From: Paragorgia papillata
Taxonomy: Eukaryota > Cnidaria > Anthozoa > Scleralcyonacea > Coralliidae
DNA: 64,000 bases
Assembly: GCA_035771165.1 (NCBI GenBank)
Contig: JAWNZC010000468.1
Coordinates: forward strand, 899,501-963,500
Reading direction: 5' to 3'
Shown piece by piece: positions 1 through 10,664 of this stretch. Positions within the stretch are counted from its first letter, which is position 1; each line of letters starts with the position of its first letter. The position numbers and the translations under genes were made by a program. Under the pieces are notes generated by a model. That model had not been told where the DNA came from. It saw only the letters and a program-made list of their open reading frames with translations, and did no database searches.

Positions 1-9
1 AAGCATGTA

Positions 10-192
10 TTGTTTAAAGTATTTTTCGCGTTTCTCGTTATTAAAATTAAGGGCTGCTCAAGTGAGGATGAATCAGAACGTTTTTCTCTTGATATACCGA
101 AACCGAAAGGTTTGGTTAACTGGTTGGAGCGGTATCAAGTTGATGAAGAGCACGTTGCTTTAAAGAAGGTTTTGGATTTTAGCAAGGTAATG
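10..192 (+). CDS. candidate exon, unrecognised protein
   Basis: An open frame with an acidic, Lys-rich composition runs into a possible splice donor (AAG followed by GTAATG) at about 193. It contains a PKPKGLVNWLERYQ-like stretch that looks like ordinary coding sequence, but I recognise no domain. The left part cannot be judged because it touches the window edge. It could be an upstream exon of the same gene as the open stretches at 493-697 and 1085-1533, which lie on the same strand. That linkage is inference from position and plausible splice sites only; it could equally be chance open sequence. Confidence 0.2.
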
Positions 193-492
193 ATTATTAA
201 ATAAAGTAATGATTACAAAAATACGCGATTATAAAAAGAAATTCGCTCAAATGAAGTTGTCAGATATGAACCGATATTATCATTGCACATTGCTTATAGG
301 GTTCCTTCTCAACTGATACTGTTTACGTAACAGAGCAGACGTCTGTGGATGGAACTTTTAGTGTAAGTTATTGCAACAGTTTTTTTTTTACCTTTTTAAT
401 GTAGAAATCAGCGTAATGGTTAATTAAGAGACTTTCGCATCCACGAGTCTTGTATTGTCTAATTAATTCATTTAACCATTTTAATAATAGAG

Positions 493-697
493 TGATGGTA
501 GTACCACGGAGGGAAGTCCGTCCATCTTGCGCTGTCTTGAAAGTGATGATCAGTTAAAAGCACGGATTAAGAAAGTAGGTGGAACCCGCTTTCACTCCAT
601 TTTACATACATCGAAGCCGGAAAAGGGGGTGGAGCGGGCAAGGGTCGGCGGCACTGATATCCACCGCGCAATCGACACCGGGACCGGTTTTTTTGAG
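493..697 (+). CDS. candidate internal exon, unrecognised protein
   Basis: This stretch is open across 205 nt between an acceptor-like AG at 491-492, preceded by T-rich sequence, and a donor-like GTAGTG at 698. GC content is visibly higher than in the flanks. The translation has a Ser/Thr/Gly-rich start, then a basic stretch (RIKKVGGTRFHSILHTSK) and a hydrophilic tail. I do not recognise it. The stretch 204-490 between the two candidate exons is AT-rich and shows no gene. Confidence 0.22.
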
Positions 698-1084
698 GTA
701 GTGCGATATTAGGGCAAAATGGAATGTTTTATTAGTTGGGGGGGGGATCCTATATTCCTAGCTCTCTAGCTAGGGCGTATGTATATGTGCATGCGATAAA
801 TACCAAAAATGCAGCTTTCATGCAGAATGCTGCTAGAACATGAAATTGCAGGAATCGTTTAACCATGTATCTCGCGTTTCTCGGAGTTGGTTTTCTATGT
901 TTGACCTCGACATTTTTTGTTCCGCAAAACCTACGTCATTATCTTAACGATAGCTAGCCTAATTGATTTAAGGTAAAAAGCGTTTTAAGTTGCTGCTCAA
1001 AATGAAGAAAAAAATATTGTAGAAAGTTACAGATTTCAAAATTTCCGGGGGACCATCTCCCCAGACCACCCTAGATTGTATCAG

Positions 1085-1533
1085 AGACGAGAAATCCTAC
1101 AATTATCCAAAATGATCCTATGGCTATGGCAAATGTTAGTAGACCAATCTCTCCACAATCACTTTGCAGAACGTACATTCAGTCTCAGCTTCCTTCTACG
1201 TCTACTTCGCCCACACCAATATGGCATTCAGGACTGTCGCCGTATCACTACGAACTTATTGTACTGCCCGCAATTGTTCGAAAATGCTATGGATGCGGAA
1301 ACGAATTTGTGGATAAATATCGACAACATCCTTATAACATTGTTGTGAAGCACGTGGATAGACGTTTAATGCGAAAGGACCCATTCATGGGATCCTTTGT
1401 TTATAGCGTAGATTTTACTAACACGTACTATCATCCCAGTTTGGAACACATCAGACGTAAAAACCCGCTGTTTACTGGCCTAGTGCGTTTGTCGTCAAAC
1501 CTCTACGCATTGCTTAGTGCTTTGCAAAAGTAA
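1085..1533 (+). CDS. C-terminal exon of a Cys/His-containing transposon-like protein
   Basis: A long open frame follows an acceptor-like TATCAG and ends in TAA at 1531-1533. Its second half has a CYGCGNEF Cys pair, then a conserved-looking stretch (YNIVVKHVDRR) and an FTNTYYH segment. From memory, proteins with a C-terminal module of this kind (CYGCG, VKHVDRR, NTYYH) recur in many copies in invertebrate genomes, which suggests a mobile-element or repeat-family gene rather than a unique host gene. The Cys pair plus later His residues could bind zinc. The N-terminal third is Ser/Pro/Thr-rich and probably disordered. Function is unknown. Sequence 698-1084 is a likely intron with a GGGGGGG tract near 740. 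Confidence 0.4.
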
Positions 1534-1754
1534 GTGTCAGAAAGCAACAATTTAAATATACAGATTACTGGTTAGTTGTATTTAGCAATATTATAGCTCA
1601 GTATACATCGATCATTTGGGGCAATAATATTGTTGTTATTAATATTAAATAAAGGGTATATAAGACTAGTTGTGCCAAATAAAACGTCAAACTTCTTATT
1701 ATTCTAATTCAATTCAAACTGCCTTAAATAATAGGCTAGCCTATATTATAATAT

Positions 1755-1928
1755 CCTATAGAGCGTTTTCATCTGACGTCACGGCGGCCATATTGGTGTA
1801 CCAAAACAATGAAATGGCGGCCATATTGGTGTACGGTATGGGAATTAGCTCTTTCTTATTCAAATATTTCGTATCGTTTCACCACCCCCATGGGGCCACC
1901 GATCACGTGAGTGAAAACGCTCTATAGG
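1755..1928. mobile_element. 174-bp MITE with CCTATAGAGCG inverted ends
   Basis: The ends CCTATAGAGCGTTTTCA and its reverse complement bound a 174-bp non-coding unit. It contains two direct copies of a GGCGGCCATATTGGTGTAC motif and a CCCCCATGGGG palindrome. A second copy in the opposite orientation lies at 31770-31941, so this is a repeat family. The symmetric TATA at each end prevents an unambiguous target-site call. Confidence 0.8.
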
Positions 1929-1933
1929 CATTC

Positions 1934-2840
1934 TCATTTATATATATATATAGGCATGCAAAATGGACTTTCTTTAAGTACGTAATGGTATTACATTGAA
2001 TTTGACCCGATCATGAAAAGTTCGAATGTCTCGTACGGAAATACCTCTCCTACGTCTGCTTTTTATTATATGTGTCTTTGTCAGACGATCGTTTTTACTA
2101 AATAAATTGAACTATAAATGTCGCTTCAGCTTATATAATTACCGCTCTATATCTCACTATTGGAAACACTTTTGAATTTTATTTTTTTGCTAAGCTGAAG
2201 TGCTCCCCCCCCCCCCCACCCGCGCCTTTGGGAAATAAATCAATCTCTAGCAGTGTGCATACACTGTGGTATATAAATGGTGGGTATATAAATGGTAAGA
2301 TTTATCGATAAATGAACACAGGGCCACAAAAAATCGAATCTTAATTTCTGCAGGTGACCACGCGTGGACCTGGTATCAGATTCACAGCACCCACACTCCT
2401 TAAACACAAGTACACAACTTCTGTTGGATCGTCCAATATTTAAAGAAGGTAAATAATTATGGATGTAACACGGCACTTTCAGTTTGTGCTTCCCATTTTG
2501 TTATGAAAGTATAATATGTGACGACGAGTCTACCATATTGCCCCTTCCAACTCAAAAGACTTTTGGTTACACTCGGTTTTACTTACCGAAATTATCATGT
2601 GGGCATTTACCAATTGACCGAGAACCGGCACTGATGACAGATGTTTGCAAGGCTCTCAGCATGGACAAAAAGCCTGGCCAAGCTATTAAAGCTATTAAAT
2701 GCGGTAAAATGATGTTTCCGTTAAAGTGTCACTAAGACGAAATTTTAGGGGAGGCAGGCTTGGATTTCAAGCAAAGTAAACCCTACATTACATTACATTA
2801 CATTTATATGCACATAAAATAATTATAATTCGGCGGCCAT
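1934..2840. other. no gene seen; poly-C tract
   Basis: AT-rich sequence with short ORFs only and a run of 14 C near 2204-2217. Nothing in either strand resembles a known domain. Confidence 0.5.
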
Positions 2841-2885
2841 TTGGGAATAAGGTCTACATTTGCAAACCAAATTTTTAGCATATTT

Positions 2886-3008
2886 TGCGACCCACGACTT
2901 CACCCACGACCCACGACTTTTTACCCACGACCCACGACTTTTTACCCACGACCCACGACTTTTTACCCACGACCCACGACCTTTTACCCATGACCCGCGA
3001 CCCACGAC
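2886..3008. repeat. about 22-bp minisatellite (CCCACGACTTTTTA type)
   Basis: Tandem copies built from the words ACCCACG and ACTTTTTACCC, about five units, diverging at the right end (CCTTTTACCCATGACC). Open frames on both strands through it only reflect a repeat unit without stops. Confidence 0.9.
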
Positions 3009-3544
3009 AGTTACTCAAACTCCTTTCGAAGAGGTCCACATTACTCTATGGAACGGAACTTGTCGTCGCATTATTTTACGGAACGGAACGGAACGACACT
3101 TTTTTTGTCGGAGAGCATGTAACTGCCAGTAATAATAATTCAATAATACTGCAGGATATCTATTAAATAGATGAACTTTGTACAAATAAAAAAAACAACC
3201 TGCAAATCGCCAAAACGTCTATAAAACAGTGTTAAGAATTGTTTGTCGACCAACCTCGTACCCAGGATCTTATCTCCGAGAAGAAAACGCTGACCGGAAA
3301 AAAATGACACTTTAGCTATTTATAGCAACAGGAACTAAAAATAGATAAACTGCGTGGGAAAAGGACTGGACGGGAAAAATTGTTGTTTAGACAAAAACCA
3401 CAATTTAGTATTTTTAAGATGAGGGAATAACTTTTGAGCCAAATTGGGGGATAAATTTTGATGAAGGAAGTGATGACATACATAGATTCCTCTAAAGAAA
3501 CCCTAAGGCAGGGTGGAAACACAAATACTCAAAATAAACTGACA

Positions 3545-4811
3545 ATATAAATGATGATGGTTTTAGTGAAGATGAAGCAGAGATACCTGCACGAGTCACT
3601 GATAGTATGTTGACAGCTACTGACTTTCTTGATGATAGTGAAAGAGAACAATATCGCACCTGGAGAGGGTAACCGACCACTCAGCATTTTTAGATACAAA
3701 TATTCAGAAGAGTTAGCTTACCCAGGAATATTTTTAGGTAAAAAACGACCTGAAGAAAAACAACGATTAACAAGTGTTTACTATAGTGATATCTGTGAAT
3801 CAGAATTACGAAGGTCAGACCGAAGGGCAGCTATGTGTGTTGAAAATATTTTTTTCAAAACTAAAAATTTACAGATGAAAATTTTACTTGGAAAATCCCA
3901 AATTGCTTTGAGGAAATGTAAAGGAAATAATTCAATGATCACTGCAGGCCAGTTAAAACAACCTGGTACTTTAGAAGGATTAATTCACCACGATGAAGGT
4001 TATAAATTCTTGAGGGCACTTAGAGGCTCTCCACCATATTTTGAAAAGGCAAAAAACGATTTGTTTGCTATGATTCGAAAACAAGGTCCAGCAACATTGT
4101 TTTGTAGCTTTTCATCAGCTGAAACAAAATGGATTCATTTACTTAGAATACTTCGTAAACTTGTTGATTATCGAGACTACAGTGATGATGATGAATTTTA
4201 ACTGGGATAAAAAATGCAGATCAATTCAAAGTGATCCTGTTACATGTGCTAGGCATTTTGATTATCAATTTAATACAATTTGAAAACAATTTTTGATGAG
4301 TGAACTTGCTCCAGTGGGATCTTTAATTTTAAAGATTTTTTTACAGAGTTGAGTATCAACAACGAGGCTCACCTCGCCTAGTAAACCGACAAACTCATAG
4401 GCATTCTCACACCTGTCGAGAAAATCAAAAAGCATATGTAGATTCAATTATCCTCAGCCACCAATGAGGTTGACTATGATGCTTTATCCTCTTGATGACA
4501 ACTTTTCTCAATCTTCTGTCAAAAAACTTCAAGAGTCGTGGAAAGACATCACCAAAAAACTCAATGATCTAAAAGAGGGAGATGATATCACATTTGAACA
4601 ACTTCTCACAAATCTAGGTGTGTCTGAAGAAACTTATCTGCTGGCAATTAGATCATCTCTCAATTGCCCTACTATATTTTTAAAAAGAATGCCAAATGAA
4701 CTAAGAGTTAACAATTACAATCCTGCATCTCTATCTGCATGGAGAGCTAACATGGACACCCAATTCATTCTTTATATTTATGTGTGTGCAATGTACATTG
4801 TTTCATATCAG
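3545..4811 (+). pseudogene. Helentron protein, part 1 (Rep region), broken
   Basis: This is the N-terminal part of a Helitron/Helentron replication protein, which normally nicks DNA with an HUH endonuclease and drives rolling-circle transposition. Two frames carry it: an acidic segment with ARVTDSMLTATDFLDD (about 3590-3645), then the long frame 3629-4201 with the Helitron-like N domain (SIFRYKYSEELAYPGIFLG, LRGSPPYFEKAKNDLFAMIR, CSFSSAETKWIHLLRILRKL). Downstream pieces include IQSDPVTCARHFDYQ, EYQQRGSP, HSHTCRE and RMPNELRVNNYNPASLSAWR. The HUH His-x-His that should follow RGSP near 4365 is absent: RGSP runs straight into RLVNRQTHRHSHTC, consistent with an internal deletion. Several frameshifts and stops are present. 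The frame breaks at IVSYQ (about 4811), where a retrotransposon is inserted. Confidence 0.8.
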
Positions 4812-6003
4812 TGCTGGAGCACTTGCTGAAGGTTCTGGAGAAGGTCCTCGACAAGAGGCTCAGACAGATTGTGGAGGTAGATGAAATGCAGTATGGATTC
4901 AGACTAGGCAGAGGAACAGCAGATGCCATCTTCATACTGAGACAAGTTCAGGAAAAGTACCTGGAGAATCTATATCACGTCTTTGTAGATTTAGAGAAAG
5001 CGTATGATAGACTTCCAAGAGATTTGGTATGGTGGTGCCTGAGGAAGAAGGGGGTACCAGAGAAGCTGATCAGACTGATTCAGTGCACCTATGAAGGATC
5101 ACGAACAAGGGTGCCTACTTCACATGGCGATACAGACGATTCTGAGATCAAAGTAGGACTACACCAGGGTTCTGCGCTTAGCCCACTGCTTTTCATAATC
5201 GTTCCGGATGTTCTGAGCGAGGAGGACAGGGAAGGCTTGCTTATGGAGATACTCTACGCAGACAATCTAGTAATATCAGCTGAGTCAAAGAAGAAATTGC
5301 AAGAGAAGCTACTGAAATGGCAGACGGCCCTTGAGAAGAGAGGCCTACGAGCGAATGCGACCAAGACAGACGTCATGGTTAGCTCAAGAGGGAAAACGAA
5401 GACCGAAGAAGAGAGATGAAGATTGAAGACCTGCATGGGAAGAGGCTGGAACAAGTTACCAAATTTAAGTACCTTGGCAGCATTATAAAGGAAGACGGTG
5501 GCTGTGAACTAGAGGTGAAAGCAAGAGTCAGAATAGCTTGGAAGAAATGGAGAGACATAAGTAGCGTTATCTGTGATAAGAAGCTACCGATGAAGCTGAA
5601 GATCAAGATGTACACGACTGTGATACGGCAAATCCTATTGTATGGTGCAGAAAGCTGGGCGCTGAAGAGAAAAGAGGAGCTACTGCTGATGAGGACAGAG
5701 ATGCGGATGCTGCGATGGGACCAAGGTATCTCGCTGAAGGAGCACAAACCAATGCGGAGGTGAAGGAAAGAGCTGGAGTAGAGGGAATTAAGGAGAAGGC
5801 GAAAGATGCAAGGCTCCGATGGTATGGGCATACCCTAAGAAGAGAAGGACACCCATTAAGAGCAGCAGAACTTCCGGTTCCCGGCAAGAGGAAATAGGGA
5901 AGACTAGCAAAGAGATGGAAAGACAACATCAAAGAAGATATGAAAAGAAGAGGGATGAAGGAAGATGCGACAGACCGAAATCTGTGGCGAAGACTGTTGG
6001 TGA
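4812..6003 (+). mobile_element. non-LTR retrotransposon 3' fragment (RTE/BovB-like RT), nested
   Basis: The frame at 4812-5419 is a reverse transcriptase with FVDLEKAYDRLPRDLVWW (palm, first Asp), GLHQGSALSPLLFIIV (motif 4) and ILYADNLVISAES, where the expected YADD has become YADN, so the catalytic pair is lost. The frame at 5416-5763 continues with TKFKYLGSIIKEDG and ILLYGAESWALK, and shifted frames to about 6000 give LRWYGHTLRRE and the C-terminal RNLWRRL type ending. The fragment lacks the 5' endonuclease half, as expected for 5' truncation. The Helentron frame resumes at once with EAKEGNASIKQQV, so the fragment sits inside a Helentron copy. Clade assignment is from memory of the motif style. 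Confidence 0.8.
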
Positions 6004-7709
6004 AGCAAAAGAAGGCAATGCTAGCATAAAACAGCAAGTAATAGATATTGGAAACAAATTCTTAAATAGTGTAGAAATTAGTGCTCAAGAATCAGTTTAC
6101 ATCATCCTGCAATTACCAATGCGCAAGGCATCTCGACAAGTAATTTTCATTAATACTTCTCCTCCTGATGAAAGAGTTGAGCTTTTAAAACCATTGAGTG
6201 AAATAGAAGAAATGCCAGATGAAAGTGAAGAAATTCATACAGGTGGGCTTTTAAAAAGATATGTTGAATGACCAGCTTGTCTTCATGATGTAACACTGGC
6301 TGATTGGGCAGCCTGGTATGATTCATGTGGAAAACCATATCAAAAGTAACCAACAGAATTAGACACTGACCATCTTCCAGTAGAAAATGTAATTAACGAT
6401 GAAAACAATGACGATGAACTGTGCGATAATATTCCAACTAATCCTCAAACAAGTACGAATAAAATTAAAATGCGATCAAATGCTAGAATCATCAGAAGTG
6501 TTTTTACTTTACTCCGTGGAGAAATGAACTGACTGACTGATTGGAAAATATTCTACTTACAAAGAACATTACCTAGCTTTAGCTAGTCAGATAACTGAAA
6601 AGATGGAGTATGCAGTTTGTGCAGAAGATTTGAATGAAATTCAACAGCGCATAGGTGAAGATAATGATGATAAATTTCATTCTATAGCACCAGACACACA
6701 GCATGTTGAAGCACAAGATGAGAATGAGGGGAATATTGATTTACATCCTGATTTAAGTGAAAAATACGATTTATCACATGACAATGGTATCCCATCAACA
6801 CAACCTAGTGGTGAACCACTTGTCTTAAATGAAATGCAAGATGACGAATACTGTAGGATGCTACAAATGTTGAATAAGAAACAAAAGGAATTTTTTACTC
6901 CTGCTCTACACCTAATCAAATCATCTGATAAACCATTTTACTGTTTCCTCAGTGGAGGTGGGGGTGTTGGAAAATCTCGCCTGACAAAATCAATCTATCA
7001 GCCTGTACTGAAATATTATAACACACGTGCTGGTGAAGATTTTCACCAGGTAAAAATTTTACTACTGGCTCCAACTAGAAACGCTTCTTTTATCATCAAG
7101 GGTAGTACAATGCACAGCGCTCTTGCAATACCAGCAAGTCAGTCTTTAAAAAAATTATAAACCACTGGATTCCAGTAGGTTGGAAGCAACATGTTTACTG
7201 TTCAAATCAATAACGGCCTGAAAGATATAAAAGGTAGCATAGAAGATTTTGGAGGAGTCAGCATTATTGCAATTGGAGATTTATTCCAATTACAACCAGT
7301 ATTTGGTGGTTATATCTTTAATGATATTCAAAACTCTGAATATAGCATACTTGTCCCAAATCTGTGGAACAAATAGTTCAGAATGTTTGAACTTTGATCA
7401 TGAGGCAAAGAGAAAGCAAGATTTTTGCTGAAATCTTGAACAGATTAACAGAAGATGATGAAATGTACAATCTTAACGGTTTTCAACTATTTAGAAATGA
7501 CGCCATGTTTAATCAGCATGATAATAGACGACCATATGGTGGTACAGCGGTTTACAGCACAATGCCATTTGTTGAAGGATTTCCTTACTGTCACAATGTT
7601 CATGGTATTGAATTCACCATTATAAAACTCGCCAGCCAACACGATTTGACAATAATAGCAGTATACCGCTCACCTAAAGTTCCTGTGAGACACTTATGTT
7701 CTGCATTGG
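6004..7709 (+). pseudogene. Helentron protein, part 2 (PIF1-like helicase and start of endonuclease)
   Basis: The Helentron reading resumes with IGNKFLNSVEISAQES, INTSPPDERVELLKP and VTLADWAAWYDSCGK, the conserved link between Rep and helicase. The SF1 helicase follows at 6603-7160 with Walker A GGGGVGKSRLT and LLLAPTRNAS, then 7191-7376 with GDLFQLQPVFGGYIF (motif III). Motifs IV-VI are missing or very decayed, so the helicase is deleted internally. At 7490-7709 an endonuclease N-terminal half appears (RRPYGGTAVYSTMPFVEGFPYCH, TIIAVYRSPKVPVRHLCSALVD). It stops exactly at the Polinton insertion; the other half lies at 15704-15972. Multiple stops make this a pseudogene. Confidence 0.85.
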
Positions 7710-7715
7710 TCGATA
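7710..7715. repeat. left 6-bp target-site duplication of Polinton 1 (TCGATA)
   Basis: TCGATA directly precedes the AGTAG terminus and is repeated at 15704-15709 directly after the other terminus. A 6-bp duplication and 5'-AG ends are the known Polinton signature. Confidence 0.85.
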
Positions 7716-7785
7716 AGTAGATGACCCCCCCCCCCCCCCATATAGTGTCCATCGGGATGCCGCCTCATTAATATTCAGGACGACT

Positions 7786-7858
7786 CACGAATGACTTACG
7801 CATGACTCACGAATGACTCACGCATGACTCACGAATGACTCACGCCTGTGACATGATT
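7786..7858. repeat. subterminal 11-bp tandem repeat (GACTCACGMAT)
   Basis: About six alternating units GACTCACGAAT and GACTCACGCAT just inside the left Polinton end. The right end has its own 12-bp array at 15459-15532, so both ends carry short tandem arrays of different sequence. Confidence 0.9.
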
Positions 7859-7892
7859 GGGCAAGATTGGATTATATTTTTAGGACCTAGAT

Positions 7893-8760
7893 ATTCAAAC
7901 AGAGTAAGTCATCTTAGAATTATTGCTAACTAAACCCTAGTTCATGAGCGAGGAAATTGTAGGAAGATAGAATGAGGAATCACTTCGAGAAGTCGTGAAA
8001 AGAACGATTTTAAGTATCGAAATATGAACTAAGGGCAAAGCGATTTATTACTTTGAAAGCGTTGCTAAGTTAACTGGAGTATAAACAGAGTAAGTCATCC
8101 TAGAATCACTGCTAACTAAACCCTTGTTTATAAGCGAGTAAATCGTAGGAAGATAGAATGAAGAATCACTTTAAGAAGTCATGAAAAGAACGATTTTAAA
8201 TGTCGAAATATAAAGGCAAAGCGATGTATTACTTTGAAAGCATTGCTACGCTTTCTGTTACTAAGTGTGATATTTGCATATTTATCCTGAGTGCACGTGC
8301 AGGAGACAAAAGAGAAACTCATTAGGGGTCATTAAGGAGATTAAGCGCTTAGGCAAGTCTAGGCGAGAAGGTCATTAACAGTGTTACCATAGCAAGACAG
8401 CGTCGCGTCCTTCATTCGTCTCAGGCTCCTTTGGGACCCTCTACTGTTGTTACTCAAGCCCCCGGGTAATACGTCACAACCGATAGCTCTCCGACTAATT
8501 CCCGAAGATCGTCATTATCAAAAGATGCTCGACTTATATAAGTATTAGGAACCAAATTTCATTTATGCACTTTGCCTTACTGATCGACAGTCAGCAGTTG
8601 TGGGGCATGTTATAATATTCAAACAGAATAAGTCATCCTAGAATCATTGCTTACTAAACCCTTGTTTATAAGTGAAAAAATCGTGAGAACATAGAATGAG
8701 GAATCACTTTAAGCCGTATATAAGAAAACTTAAGTGTGAGGAATCAATTCGAAAAGCCGT
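7893..8760. repeat. about 190-bp direct repeats in Polinton left arm
   Basis: Two adjacent copies (about 7893-8085 and 8087-8275) share ATTCAAACAGAGTAAGTCAT-like starts, CTAACTAAACCC and GGAAGATAGAATGA words. A shortened third copy begins near 8618. A second family (CATTAACAGTGTTACCATAGC) occurs at about 8370-8400 and 9195-9225. No gene is seen from 7860 to 9230. Confidence 0.8.
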
Positions 8761-9227
8761 GAGTTAAGGGGTTTAAAGCGTATTAACACTGGCAAGTAGC
8801 AACGTAATCTTGTATGTGAATATTATATTAGATATTTGGTTCGCTTTTGTGGTGTTTATACGTTTAAGAACTGTGCAAAGTTCATCAAGGTTCGCTTTGG
8901 ATGACAACTCTTAGCGAGTTGTTACTCTAAATATATTTTATTGTCGGAGTCTACTTCGGAATATTACAGAGCTTGGTTAAATAATTCCATGCTATGGTTT
9001 GGTAGTTTATAAAAAAAATCAGACTCGTACGTGTAGAACACAAAGGAGAAAAGCCATTAGAAACTCATTAAATGTTACTAATGAGCAAAACACCCCCGAT
9101 TTGCATATATGGTGGAATATTTAATTGTTTTGGTGGGTTAAAGGAGGATAATAAGGGGCATGAGGAGGTATTAATGCGTGGGCATGTTCGGGCGTGAAGG
9201 TTATTAGCAGTGTTACCATAGCGAAAC

Positions 9228-9362
9228 CGCCTGGGGTAACCCCCAAACACTCAAGGGGTAAACCCCAAACACCCCTGGGATACCCCAATCACCCATGCGG
9301 TACCCCCAATCACCCTTGGGTTAACCTGCAAACACCCCTGGGGTAACCCCCAAACACCCCCG
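9228..9362. repeat. about 25-bp tandem repeat (CCTGGGGTAACCCCCAAACAC)
   Basis: Five or six units built on GGGGTAACCCC, itself a small palindrome, followed by CAAACACC. The array runs directly into the polypyrimidine tract. Confidence 0.85.
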
Positions 9363-10025
9363 TTCTCCTCCTCCTCTTTCTCCTCCTCCTCCTCCTCTTT
9401 TCTCCTCCTCCTCCTCTTCTCCTCCTCCTCTTTCTCCTCCTCTTTCTCCTCCTCCTCCTTCCTCCTCCTCTTTCTCCTCCTCCTCTTTCTCCTCCTCCCT
9501 CCTCTTTCTCCTTATCCTCTTTCTCCTCCTCCTCTTTCTCCTCCTCCTCCTCCTCCTCTTTCTCCTCCTCCTCTTTCTCCTCCTCCTCTTTCTCCTCCTC
9601 TTTCTCCTTCTCCTCTTTCTCCTCCTCCTCTTTCTCCTCCTCCTCCTCTTTCTCCTCCTCCTCTTTCTCCTCTTTCTCCTCTTTCTCCTCCTCTTTCTCC
9701 TCCTTCTCCTCTTTCTCCTCCTCCTCCTCCTCCTATTTCTCCTCCTCGTTCTCCTCTTTCTCCTCTTTCTCTTCCTCTTTCTCCTCCTCCTCCTCGTCCT
9801 CCTCCTCCTTCTCCTCCTCCTCCTCCTCCTCCTCCTCCTTCTCTTCCTCTGGAGAGGAGGAGGAGGAGAAAGAGGAGGAGGAGAAAGAGGAGGAGAAAGA
9901 GGAGGAGGAGGAGGAGAACGAGGAGGAGAAAGAGGAGGAGGAAGAGGAGAAAGAGGAGAAGGAGGAGAAAGAGGAGGAGGAGGAGGAAGAGGAGAAAGAG
10001 GAGGAGGAGGAGAAAGAGGAGGAGG
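9363..10025. repeat. polypyrimidine/polypurine inverted tract (CTCCTC then GAGGAG)
   Basis: About 490 nt of almost pure CT sequence (CTCCTCTTTCTCCTC units) is followed, after a turn near 9850 (CTCTGGAGAGG), by about 175 nt of almost pure GA sequence. The two halves are complementary, so a long hairpin is possible, and homopurine mirror symmetry could also allow triplex. ORFs across it (Ser/Phe or Glu/Lys repeats) are low-complexity and not called as genes. Confidence 0.9.
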
Positions 10026-10255
10026 GGCAGTCCTTACGCTTCCGAGGCATGATGTACACTAAACGTTTAGAGTTTTAGCGACAACTTTAAATTACGTTAG
10101 ATTCTCAAGGACTTATGTGTCCCGGAAGGACTTTTATTTGATAATTAGTCCCGTTTGAATAATACAACATGTGCTCTCTCTGATCCCCCAGGAGCCTATG
10201 TTACCCCATGATAAAATTGTGTATAAAGCGCAAATATGGAACTTTAAATGTAAGT

Positions 10256-10299
10256 GCGAGGGTGGCCGAATGGTTGGGTTCGAATCCCACACCTGGCAA
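10256..10299 (+). other. tRNA-like A-box/B-box fragment
   Basis: GTGGCCGAATGG (A-box and D-arm of a tRNA-Ser/Leu type) is followed within four bases by GGTTCGAATCC (B-box and T-arm) and CACACCTGGCA. The anticodon arm and variable arm are missing, so this cannot be a functional tRNA. It may be a SINE head or a deleted tRNA pseudogene; the promoter boxes are intact in sequence but unusually close. Confidence 0.6.
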
Positions 10300-10664
10300 T
10301 ATTTTCTTTTTCAAAACAAGACAACAGGTAGTGTTAATAAAATATATAATTTAAATTTCTTATTTACAAACACACAAAATGTTTCCCGTATTATATTTAA
10401 TGATGATGATGATGATTTAATATTTCTATTGCGCAAATTAACATGTGGATATGATCAAATGCGCATTACAATGTTATGGGTGGCTTATCAGGCAATTTTA
10501 GAAATTTTCACCGTGGCCGTGTTGAGGCATATCAAAGGCGCTTTATGCTGCCGCCAACAACACAGTTCAGACCACGGATCTCAACTAGGTGTTGATTTTA
10601 CGGAGGGAGGAAAACCGGAGAACCCGGCGAAAAACCCTCGAAGGAAAGGGTTACACACATGCAC

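Noticed and set aside
7716..7740. Poly-C run at the Polinton left end as a telomere-like or assembly artefact
   Set aside because: The run is just inside a terminus confirmed by the TCGATA duplication; its length may be inaccurate but it needs no separate explanation.
9733..10059. Ser/Phe/Glu-rich ORF over the CT/GA tract
   Set aside because: Low-complexity translation of a simple repeat; no conserved start or domain.
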